A DNA stretch of 64,000 nt from Branchiostoma floridae (Eukaryota; Chordata; Leptocardii; Amphioxiformes; Branchiostomatidae), in assembly GCF_000003815.2 (NCBI RefSeq), contig NC_049992.1, forward strand, positions 20,040,648-20,104,647, given 5' to 3'. Position 1 is the first letter of the stretch, and each line of letters opens with the position of its first letter. Shown here one piece after another: positions 34,124-46,900 of this stretch. The position numbers and the translations under genes are program-made. The notes under the pieces were generated by a model. That model was not told the origin of the DNA, searched no databases, and was given only the letters and a program-made list of their open reading frames with translations.

Positions 34124-37100
34124 CTGTAAACAGGTAAAGAAAAAAAATGTCAACCAAAACCTCTGAAACAAGAAAGCTTCTGAAAAAAGCTGGCCGGTGC
34201 GTTTTTGGAAAAACCCTGGATGCAAAACAAAACCACATGAAAAAAGAGTTTTTAAACATCGAAGTACTTAATTGGTCTTCGTCTATTAAAAAAAAAACAT
34301 TACATGAGATTTGTCTAGGAAAGGAAAATAAATGTAGCAAGTGGGGTTCGAATCCATGATCCACGGCTGCAAAAGCAAATCGCTATCTTCGTCCAGCGCC
34401 TCAAACCACTAGCACTCGGCCACGCTGACTCGATTACGTAACCTGGCATTTAGAAGGGCTTTTAGAAGTGTTTGGCTACGCACCGACAAAAATCACTTTG
34501 GACTTTGCCTTATTGATGCCCCCCATAAAATACTATTTGCCCTGTGTCTCTAATATTACTGAGTTAGTAAAAAAGCACAGGCGTCGATTGAATGCATCCA
34601 TCATACGTTGTTTCAATCTGAATATGAAGCTGGCCAATTTATAAGTTCACACAATCCTGGTCAGTGTGCGAAGTTAAGTCAATGTATATTGTACAGTAAC
34701 TGTAACGATGAGTACAGTGTTTAGCGGGGTCTGAGAAGTTGGCCAACAAGAGCTCTAAACTTCAAAATACTTTGACATGTATAGGACCATAGCTTGCTAT
34801 ATCATGGTATTAGACATAGTATATATGAGCAGGAACAAAACATGAACCGGTGTCACAGCGATTTTGCCCCGGTGTCACACCGATTACAGTACGGAATAAT
34901 GTTTTCAACTTGTATTTTCTTTATTGATAATATTGTGCAGGAAACATTTCCAAAGTACTAACAAAAACACAAGTGAATAATAGTTTCTCATTGTGAACAC
35001 TATCTACGCGCAAGTTAATATAACTGTTCCTAAATGCTACAAAATCACTGGTTAAGTACCATTCTTTAGAAACACACAGGTAACCAAACTAAATTTAGTT
35101 CCTAAATACTAAAAAAACCCAGTAATATTGGGGGTGAAGGTACATAAAACGGGATGTACATTATACTAATGAATAACTTATTTGCATAATTGATACAGGC
35201 ACTTAATAATTCTATTGTAGTCAATGTTAGAGACTTCTTATTTGAAAATAATGGTTGCTTGGAGACAGGTTAATACAATGAAAAATATGTCGATACTCAA
35301 GTATATGCATCAAAGGAATACAAGATTCCGGCGTTATCGTCCTCCAAATTCAAAGTTTCCAACAAAAACTCTCAGGTAGTTCCTTTGATGGGGGCGAAGC
35401 ACACTCGAGCTAAAAACAAAACATGATTCACGGCGTAAATTCAGATTTAATAACCATGATTGTTTTAAAGAATTAACGTCACTGTCATAATGTATGCAAG
35501 CTGGAGTAAAACACTTTGAGGCCTATGAAAATTGTGATGGTGCGTATGGTGTGTTATGGGGTTGATATGGTATGACGTTTGGCAAATCATTCCATCATTG
35601 CTCTTATATATATACCGATGTTAAACGGTGAAATCCAAAACTACACCTTATTCTAGTGACCTCACCATTTCATTTTTATTTCCTATTGTTACACCTGCAC
35701 CTGACACATATCCCTAATGTGTATATAATGGTTCATTCCATACAGGAGTGACGGAGATGGTCACAGTTACCCTTTCTACTAGTTGTGGATTTGTGCCATC
35801 GGCTTCACCTTTTACATTTTCTGCTGGGACATATACCTAATGTGTATACAGTGATTCACCCTGCACACAGTGGTGACAGGGTGGCGTTCAGTGTCTTATT
35901 CTACTATCTGTAAATCTGAGGTGCTAATGTATCACCTGTTATACATTTAGCTGCAAAATATTCTAATTTTTCAACTTCAGCCCTTTAGAGGTTCAGCTTT
36001 CAACTTATATTGAAAGGTATGCGTCCCCAAAAAATCAAGACCACAGCATGTCCATGCCCAAACATGTCCGTCCGTGTCAAGTTCAAACACCAGGCGGCCC
36101 CAAAACAAACCTTAGTGCCAGGCAACCACCCCCAACCCATGTACTAAATATCATCGCGATCACACGTTTCGGTCGGGAGATACAGCACCAGAAACGCCCG
36201 TAGGCCTGCAACACACAAAAGGCTACCAGCAGTTTTTAAACACAAGGAAGCCCAAAATCAATCCTGAGCATCAGGCAACCACCCAAACACATGTATCAAC
36301 AAGACTTCAGAGACCGCATATCTCCAACGCTAGTCACTATGTTGGTTGTACAATCATTTACCACATAGATGAATTATGGCAATTTTCCATTAATTATGAA
36401 AATTAAGGACTTATTTACATAATTGTTATCTGCTAATGTTCCACCTGCTACAAACTACATACATTACAGGTATTTTAGTTCTATCAAAGAAAACATTGCA
36501 AATACAGATTTTCCTCATTAAACATGCAAATTAGGTATCAACTTGCCAACTTGCACTTCATGATGTGCATCTCTGTCTAAGCTACCTACATAACAAATAT
36601 CTTGTAAATTTGTCGTTCCCTTCGTCAGTTACCCTCCTTAGAAGATTTTGAAAATAATGCCCCTGCAGTTCCAGAGGTACCTGCTAAATTGCCAGATATA
36701 CACTACAAATCTCTTATGTCACAAGCTATCTGCCATCCAAAAATCGAACGCACAGCACATTCAGAAGATCCAAAAACGAATGACATACCAGGGGGGGGGG
36801 GGCAAAAATTAACTGTGACCTTTGTCTGCCCCAACACCTACTCACAAACCAAATATCATCGTAATCCCAAAGAGGTTCTTGAGTTAAGCTCACTACGTAA
36901 ATCTGGTCACACAGACAGGCAGACACACACACAGACACCCAAAACTAGATCTCCATTTTTCATGGAGATAGATGTCATTACATTTACGTGGAGATAGTGC
37001 CGGAAATTCCCCTTCTACACGCTCCTATGCTACTGTAAACATAAAGCAGATCTAGATATCACAGTTGTCCCCATTAAGACGACCAGATCACTCCATATCA

Positions 37101-40100
37101 AGAAAAGGAGTGTAAATCTTTCTAACGAATCACAAAACAGCAGCAAACTTCTAATGCGCGCTAAAGCACAATGGCTAACAATATCTACACCCATAGCAAA
37201 CGTGATCGTAATCCATCCAGAGGTTCTAAGGATATTGGTCCGGAAACACAAACGCCATATCGTGATCCCTACCAAAAATAATACTTGCCTTTTTTAAGCA
37301 GGTAACAAAAATGAATGAGAACCAAATGTCCAGCCATTAGAACGACAGCGAACCATCCTTACACACAGAAGAAAACGGGGAACACATTGAAATCATGCAA
37401 ATAAATGTTTAAAACATTTCAAAGACTTACCTTAACCCTATTCAGACCGGGCTTTTTTGGTCATCCCTGGACGGGGGGGGGGGGGGGGGGGCTTTTGAGG
37501 CCCTCCACTTCTAAGTCCTATAACTCTAAAACGACGTGCCGTAGGGCCACCAAATTTTTAGGACATGATTTCGACATAATATCTGACAAGTATGTGACGT
37601 TTGACGTTACGTTAACGTAAGATGACGTAATTATGACGTCATCAATTTGATTACATTGGCCAAACCCATGAAAAATGGGTATTCTCAGAAAACTTCAAAT
37701 TATGCTGCAAAAATGTAACAACAAGTGCAGATAACATAATAATAATGTTTATTACGACTTGCGTTGCCAATAGCAACATCAATGACGTCAATATGACGTC
37801 ATAAAATGACGTCATGCACATCTAGGATACGAGTTGGGCTCCGCCATATTATATCCACCACCTTGAATTTTTAAAAATACTTTTTTTGCAACAAATAATC
37901 ACAAAGGGCAACGGAAATAGACTAAATTCATTCATTTAGATGGTTTTTGATGAAAAAATACCAGGTAGTTGCAAATTTTAAGGGATAATTAGCTTGTTTT
38001 TCTTGATCTGGCCATTCCTTCCGCCATCTTGGATTTTGGGCTGATGACGTCATCAAATTAGCATAATTTATGCATATATAATTATGAAAGATATGCTGAA
38101 TAATATAAGATTTTATTTATGTAACAAAATCACAGTAATATAGCAAATACATTTGAAAAATACATTGTTAGAACCAAAAGTAGTGATTTTTGGCAAAACT
38201 GCCTGTCAACAAACGGTTACCATGGCAACAAGAAAAAATGGAAAATTTGTCAAACTTCGAAGAATTGTTGCCAACAATATTTTAGGAAAACTCACCAAAT
38301 TTGGTGGTTCTAGCGTAAGCCGTTCTGGCGTTATAGGACATCGAAGTTAGCGCGGGCCTCAAAAGCCCCCCCCCCCCGGTCTGAATAGGGTGAAACTTTG
38401 AATGACAATTAATATGTGTCTCGCTTTTTTTATTTATTTTTATATATATATTATTCATTTTTTTCATACTTTTGTTACTTATTCTTTTATAGATTTTTTG
38501 CTTATGTTTAATGCTATTCTATTTTATATGAATTGTCACGGGCTCCATGCAGAATAGATATATAGTATCACTAATGGACATCCTAATAAAACAAACAAAC
38601 AAACAAACAATTATTCCATCGTAACCTTTCTTCGCCTGTTCTTTTTAAACACCATGCGTGTTTGAACTAGCTGTAAATATAAACAATTAGATTTCCTGTG
38701 CAATGTTTATATAAATAAAGATCAGTGGATACTAAAATGATGTGTAACTTCCTGCTGTTAGTAAATAGATCAGCATGCTTTCTATAGTGGCCACCTGTCT
38801 ATAGTTGCAACATTTGTATCACTGGACTAGAAAGAAAAGTGATGTCTTTTTTCCCAGAACAAATGTAGGAACTTTTAGTGTTATTATTGGTGTCTTTAGA
38901 CATAAACTTTTTACATTCAAATTGTAAGTGACTTTAAACTGCCAGAGTTTAAGCCCAATAAAACTCAGTATCACCGCTGACCTCAAAATATGTCCAGAAA
39001 TTGGTAAAATGTACGACGTTAGCGTGTACGAAGTTTTACGAAGTTACAGGCAACTGGAGACAGTGATCGGGGAACTTCGGACGTTGCGAGCGGTGTCATC
39101 TAACTTAATACATATGGTCGGGGCAGGTTTACGAAGTACGAAGCTATCTTAGCCCTATGTTACATGTAATAAAGGCGATATCGTCAACAGGTATACGATA
39201 TCGCAATTCAGACGATTTTGAATACGGTATCGTTCTGGCATGTTCATTAAGTTTATCAATCTTTTCTGATGACAAAGCGATCTTTTGTATGTGCAAGTAA
39301 TGTTCCTGAGTTTCTGTGGTCGACACAACCCGCACAGCTGCAGTGGTTCAAAGTGTTGCCGCACCATGTACCAGCATGGGGTATTACCTGCCTGGTCACA
39401 TTCAGCAGGGTTACCGTCTGTAGCTGGGTAGCCCTGCCCACAGCGCCCATCATCACGCCACTTCTTACTAGGAACTAGAATTCGGGGACCTCATACCCCC
39501 ATGAAATATTTATTACTTTTTTTGGATGTTATGTATGTTGATGGTCGGTTGTATTTGAGAGTAATGGATATTACTGTTACGGGAGAGAACTGGGTTTTTA
39601 TATAAAGACAAAGAATATGAATATGAATATAAATATGTGATACTTAAAAGTATAAATTGAGTTTAATAGATCGACGCCATATGGGAAAAATATAGGTGCG
39701 AAAACCAAAGACAGTAACCACTCATTTTCCAGGACAGGCATTATGTCCTACATACTGGGTAAAATCGCAAATGTATGCTTTGTCATAATATGACATATGA
39801 GAAATTCACTAATGGAATACAAGAAATACAATACAGGATACAAACACATCATCAACACAACCAAAAGGACATGAAATATCCATCAACCAATACCTACATG
39901 TAGGATACGGGGACAAGTTGATGCCAGATATATAATAATGCAAGTACTTACCAACACAACATCAGCATAACGCCACGCGGAGCACAAAATCTAATAGCGC
40001 AAACGAAATATAACACACCAGGTCCCCGAAGGCACAAGTGGCTAAATACAAAGTTATTTATCATATTCAAATTGTCCAGCATCGGCAAACAGTTGCTCTA

Positions 40101-43100
40101 ATGAGTCAACTGTTAAATTACCCTAACCAGTTGCTATACGCATTAACTGTTCAGATAAGGGATTACCTAACACATCCGCATAATAGATATGTAATAAATC
40201 CGATTACATACTAACGAAACTTTCAAGTAACGCAAGGCGCTCCACATAACACCTAACAGCACAAACGAAATATAACACACTGTGTCCCCAAACGCGCAAG
40301 TACATACATGCAGTTTCTTATCGCAATCAAAATTGTCCGGCTTCTCCAAACAGATGTTTTAAAATGTCGGGATGGGCAAACAGCTGCTCTAAGGTGCCAA
40401 CTGTTACAAATATTTCAAACAGTTGCCATCAACATCAGGACATCAACTGTTCAGATAAGGAATTACCAAACACATCTAGATAATAGATATACAATATAAC
40501 CAAGTACATACTAACACAACTTCAATGTAATGCAAGGCAGAACACAACATCTAATCACTTTCAGCTTTCACACTAAGTATGAAACCAATCTATCCAGCCG
40601 TTCTTGAGTTATCTTGTACACAAACATACAAATACAACTGAAAATATTCAAATTGACCGGAATGGGCAAACAGCTGCTCTAAGGAGTTAATTGTTACAGA
40701 TATCCTAAGCAGACATAAATAAAACTAATTGTCATATTCTAAAAGCTCGGGGTTCCCCAAACAGCTGTCATACAAATCACCCCACTATCTGCTTTGAGAT
40801 AAGCTCATTAACAAACGCTTGAAGCACGATGCATTTTCCAATATATCGTAGATATAGGGGTTATTTCTGATATTATTACATTGATTATAACGACAGATAC
40901 GGCACCCAAAATCTTATCAATTCGAGCTTTTATCACACCCCACCAACATAACAAGTATGAAACCACTCCATTCAGCCGTTCTTGAGTAATTTTGCTAACA
41001 GACAGACAAATATTACAGAAAATATAACCTCCATGACATTTCATGGATGTAACTATCAGGAAAAAATGCAGTAACACGGCGGTCGGTTGCTAGGGTATTA
41101 TTTCCCGTTTCTATGCGCGTTCGACAGAGTATTGGGTTACAGGAGGTCTACTGTTGGCTCAGCGTGAAATATTTGAAAATTAACAAAGTGTTATAAAAGT
41201 GAAAATGTTCTTGAAGTAAAATTAAAGTAGCAATTTTACAAACTTTGAATCATGCCATTTGAATTTGAAAAGCTTTTTTTTTAGATTTTGATTTCAAAGA
41301 CGTTTATTTTATGTTTTCCGGAAGGCCTTTAATTTGACCAAACTCTTGATAAGATGGGCCACAGGCGTCATCGAAAATTCTTGATTTGCACATTTTTCGT
41401 CATCTATGAGGAAAATAAAACTTTTTGTTTTTTGGATTTTCAATTTTTTTTTATTTTAAGCAAAGTTACAGTCGAAAATATGCGTGAAAATGGCATTTTT
41501 CGCACTTAATTGCCGATAATTCAAAATCAAAGGCATTTTTTTTAAATCCCCCAAACAGAAATCTCGGGAAAACCGTTGCGGTCATTTTGAGCCGTCAATG
41601 AGTTAAGTTGGATTCTTCTTGGTCGAGATCTTAAACGATGTTTGCACGCATGTCATGTTGCTCGGATAGCGGGAGTGTGTAAAAATATACCGATACCGAT
41701 GTAAAAAACACTTAGAATATTCAAGGTCACCAACAAAGGTGCCAGTAGCTTCGTTACATTTTACAGGACGCAAAAAAAGTGACGGCGTAGTTGTGCTGTC
41801 CAGAAAATTGTTTTTATTGGTGAAAAACTATATTTTTCGCCTGATTCAAGGAAGTTGGGGAAAAAAGGCCAGAAAGCACTGTATTACATGCAATGACCGC
41901 AGATGACCTAAATAGAACACGGGTTCGGTTTGATTTGCGTCAGATGGAACATCGTGGAACAAGGTTCGACTTCGGCTAGACATGGGAGGTTTTGAGCCCA
42001 AATTTGACCACCGTGTAAGTAACGATAAGTCATATATGAACACGCAAAAGACAACTATGGTTAGATACCATTTACTGACGGCCCCTAAGTAGGTGGTCCC
42101 ACTGCTTTTTGCACAGTACATATGGGCCGAAATTTTATAAGAATTAAAAGAAGCTAATTAGCAATTAAAAGAAGCTAAATTAGTACAGGTTGGTGTACCA
42201 AGTACAAACTTAAGTGAGAAAAGATTTCAGATTGAAACTTACTGCAGTGAGATGATCCTGGGTTGCTGGTTTGTCCAGCTGGACACTTCTGGCAGGACGC
42301 TGCTCCCGGAGTGCCGCTAAACTCTCCTGCTGCACACAGCTCGCACGCTGATCTGTTTTCGTTGCTGTGCTTTCCGGCTGGACAGATGTCCTCTCGCTCG
42401 TCCCCATGCTTACACTCGTGACCAGGTTGACATTGATGACAGGTGAAAGACCCGTCTTCTTCTATAAAAGAAACATAATACAAAACGTATGTTTACTTGT
42501 TTACTTTTCAGATTTTATTTCCCAAGGCCACAGCAGGTAAAATTTATGGATGCAATCAGTGCGCCCATTGATTTTCGCCTGATTTCAGAAGAAAAAAAAA
42601 ACTTTTTTTTCTTCGGAGATGGCCAACATGACGAGAAAGGAGACTGGAGAAAGTACCAAAATGGGCAAATAGGTTGTGTTGTAGGCTATTGGTTGTACTT
42701 GTAGAAGTCACACTAGTCAGGTAGCAAAGACTCTAGATATAGAGATGAAACTAGTTAGATACTTGTAGTGGCACCAATGTGCATGCCATGGGCAGTTGCC
42801 ATGTTGGTAAGTGATATCAGTCTACCACAATAGTGACGCCTTTACTACACTAGTTCACGTCTTGAATGCAGGAATGACAGTAGTGGCAAGATATTGGACC
42901 TAGCAGAACATGAGCCATTTAAGAACCTAACAGAAAACCTAACAGGCTAAAAAAGGGATTGACATGGATCAGGGAAGACACATGGATCAGGGAAAATAGC
43001 CTCTAGAAAAACAACTTAGATGGATCAGGCAACCATTTAGAACAATTACCAACATGTGTCCCCTGGGGATAACATCAATTAAGGTAAGTGAAACTCAAAT

Positions 43101-43868
43101 ATAGTAATTAATCGCACGGTGCACCATAGTTTCCCTTGGGAATTGAACAACACGACAAACGTTTTTTTTACAGCTGGTTTCGGAAATACTAGTACATGAC
43201 AAGCATTTTGCCTGGGCGTCTAACTTCTAACACCTCTGATTAAGAACAGAAGGCTCCCACCATATCTCACTGTTACGTTTGCTGTTATGAATCTACCAGA
43301 GAATATAACAATAACGTCAGCTAATTGGATTATGTCAAAAACAGTCTTCCAGGTAGCACTGGAAATCATGGCAGGCATTTCTCCCGTTCGTGTAACTTCT
43401 AACACACGGGTCATTAACCACGACACGTGCCTGGAACCATCCCACCAATTAAGAACAGCAGGTTACCACCACATCTCACTGTTACGTTTGTTGTTATGAA
43501 TCTAACAGAGAATCTAACAGTAACGTCAGCTAATTGGACTATGTCAAAAACAATCTTCCAGGTCGCACTGGAAATCATGGCAGGCATTTCCCCCGTTCGT
43601 GTAACTTCTAACACACGGGTCATTAACCACGACACGTGCCAGGGAACCCTTCCAGCTCTAAGAACAGCAGGCTCCCGGGACGGTACCTTGTTGTGGCAGC
43701 AAGAAAGGAGGTCCTGACTGCCCCCTCACTCCGCCAAACGGGGGTAGAGACCTACGTGCAGTCTTACTTAGTGGTTCGATTCCTCCTCTCCCCACTTGCC
43801 TCATAATTTCTGCCTGATTTTGTATTGATTGTTTTTTTTGTGTGTTGTTTGGGGCAGATTTAGTACCC

Positions 43869-43906
<38 letters not shown>

Positions 43907-46900
43907 CTCGTCGTAAGCGGCGGACGGTAAATGGTACGGTCAATACGTGGGCCAATCGTCGACTAAAACAAGACAAAGGAAGTTTCAAAACACCCCTCAT
44001 AACTCACCCCTAAGGAAAAATTGGTTGGTTTGTTGTGCTAATTTTTCGCTACTAGTGTGTACCCTGTTTCCTAGGGTACTTGGTGACCAACACCCCCAAA
44101 AAAGGGGGATTTTTGTACCGTCCCCTGGTTCTCAGTGTAACTGGGTCAACCCGCTATTTTAGCGGCCCCCACATACCGAGGGTCTGATAGAGGTTCCCGG
44201 GTGCGTTTCCGGGAGCCCGTACGGGGTTTCTGGAGACCTTAAACCCCTCTTTTCTCTGTGTATAGCGTGCTACAGAGCTACGAATCATGCCTCAGGTCAC
44301 GCCCTCCGCGTATACGAAAAGGAGGACAGTTGCTACCACCTCCCTGGAGAACCAGGACGCGGAGTTCGATGATATCGTTGAACTGTCCGGACCGCGCGTT
44401 ACTTAACTTCTGAGATCGAGGGATCGGGTGTGCCAACGCGCCACGCGGCCGTAGCAACTTGCACCGCATGTGATACCAAAGTATGCGGCAAATGATCCCT
44501 CCATTAGTAGTTCAGTGCAAAGTCATTAATATATCACTCAACAAAATACACCGTTCTATCCTTTCCTCCAGCAACATACCCACGCCCTCTCCCTTCTTGC
44601 TACCACCACAAGGTACCGTCCCGGGAGCCTGCTGTTCTTAAACAGAGGCTGGTGGAAGGGTTCCCTGTACATGGCACGTGTCGTGGTTAATGAGCCGTGT
44701 GTTAGAAGTTAGACGACGGGGAAACATGCCTGCCATGATTTCCAGTGCGACCTGGGAGATTGTTTTTGACATAGTCCAATTAGCTGACGTTGCTGTTATA
44801 TTCTCTGTTAGATTCATAACAACAAACGTAACAGTGAGATGCAGTTAACCGCATTCTACGGCGTTCCAACATTATTTGAGACATTCTGATCTCATTCCAT
44901 GGAGAATAAAAACAGCAAGCCATTCAAATGTGGCCGAAAGGTTATTCGGAATGCAGTAAGAATCTATAGAATACACTACGAATGCAAAGGAATAGAAAAG
45001 ACTTTTCATTCTGGCGGCATTTTGGCTAAATCCTTCTAGTGTGAAAGGGATATACGGTCCATTTGGAATTCCCACTCCGAATGGCCCCGACTGTGGCCCG
45101 AATTTTACACATTCTTCATTCCGTCTGGCTCTGCTTCATTCCTGCTATTTCGGTTTCCGCGTGAAGGCCATATTAAGGAGTGCTCATGGACAGGTATGAG
45201 TTGTCGGTGTCGGTTGTACAGAATAAGAACGTGTCAGAAAAAGCAGTGCTTGATAAATCTTGACAAATATTTATCAACAAGACTGTTACCTGTATACTGA
45301 CAGTCACAGATACTGTGTACCGGCTATAACCGGTATAATGCATTCCGAGGAAAAGAATCGAAGGGATGTACCGTGGAGCAAAATGATACAGGAGGTTGAG
45401 TGAGGGTATTCTTTTAACGGTATTTTACAGCTTAACCCTCAAACACCCAAGTGGGGTACATTTGGACCCAAAGCGTACATTTTGAAGTGCAATTAAAACA
45501 ATTTTAATTGGACGAAAAAATTCCTTCCGTAACTTTGTCAGTCAACATCTGCGATACCGTCTCCTAGGTTTTTACGAAGATTTGTACAATACTGTAGAAA
45601 CTATAAAGAAAGTCTGTGTTCTGTCCATCTGGAGTCCAAACGAACCGCAGCAAAAAGTGCAGTTTTCAAAACAAACTTTTGTGACTAACTCCTTAACTAT
45701 TTATCGTATGGCCATCAAACTTTTAAAGGATTAAAAACACATTAAACTAAATCCTCACAAAGATTTATGTGTCATCACCATATAATATGATGACATTGTG
45801 GCGTCATTTAGCTAATTAGGGCGTCCAATACCGTCATGAAATTAGCATTAGTTATAAATTTTGAATCATGAAAATTACATTCAATTTCATATAATTGAAT
45901 TGTTGTAAGAAAACATGTGCATTTTACCAAGTAAAACCTTGTTTAATTAAAATTGGTTAATTTTGGCAAAAATATGCCCGTCATAATTCCGTTGCCATGG
46001 CAACCAATAAACATGATAAACGTACTTTAGTGACAAAAAATTTTGCTAACAATATCTTGTGATAAACTACCCAGTTTTGTAGCTTTAGCACAAGCCGTTC
46101 ATGAGTTATGCGACATAAAATTTGTTGAAGGCCTCAAAATTCCCCTCTTTGGTCATAATAGGTTTAGTGCAAAACTGGTCCTTCTCATCTTTTCAAGAGC
46201 TGGAATTTACAACACCCTAACATCTTAAAATATTCCTCATACATTTACCAAACAATGTATGTACAATGATCACCGATAAGAATCGGAACTGAGATTTTAA
46301 GACCAAAATATTGGGCGTTTGTTTGGACCAAACTCGGTCATTTTAGTCGCAAAAAAGGTCACGTGCTTGAGGGTTAATCGGTCTGCCGTGTCACACAGCA
46401 AAGTTACATGTCATGGTGTTAAAACGTATGTCAACACTCACTATGCAAAGTGAAGCTTTGAAGAAAGCGATACCGTGTCTAACGTAACGACCCTTGACCC
46501 CGCTGGTTCGAACAGGGACTCGGTGAGGAAGAATATGAGGGAATGTACAATCCCACCCCCAACAGAAAATGAGGCTTATGCGTCAAACTTTCAGGTAGTT
46601 CCCTGTAATTCCTCTCTGACGAGACAACATTAAATTCTAGATTCAAACAACAGGATAAAATTTGATTTATTGTCATGTCGACTTATATTTAACTGAACCA
46701 TTCCTGAATTGTCTTGAATTACCCACTTAGCTCCTGATTATTTTTATTTAGCGAACGACGAAAGGCAACTGATGCTGTTCGGAACGCCAGACCGGTTACA
46801 ATCTACCCGGTTGCTGGAGTTAACATGTATATTTTTCTACCTGTATATCTAAAAAAAAATCGATGACCAAACCTGAATGAAACCTATAGAAGAATTTTAT

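Noticed and set aside
33681-34364. Single-exon 227-codon gene
   Set aside because: Only the central 124 codons show domain conservation; a clear acceptor at 34124 and phase agreement with the exon at 42243 make it an exon of the MACPF gene.
34335-34432. Functional tRNA-Leu or tRNA-Ser gene
   Set aside because: Boxes A and B are good but the acceptor and anticodon stems do not pair cleanly; better read as a SINE head or pseudogene.
43774-43784. tRNA gene from B-box GGTTCGATTCC
   Set aside because: No A box at the right distance and no cloverleaf.
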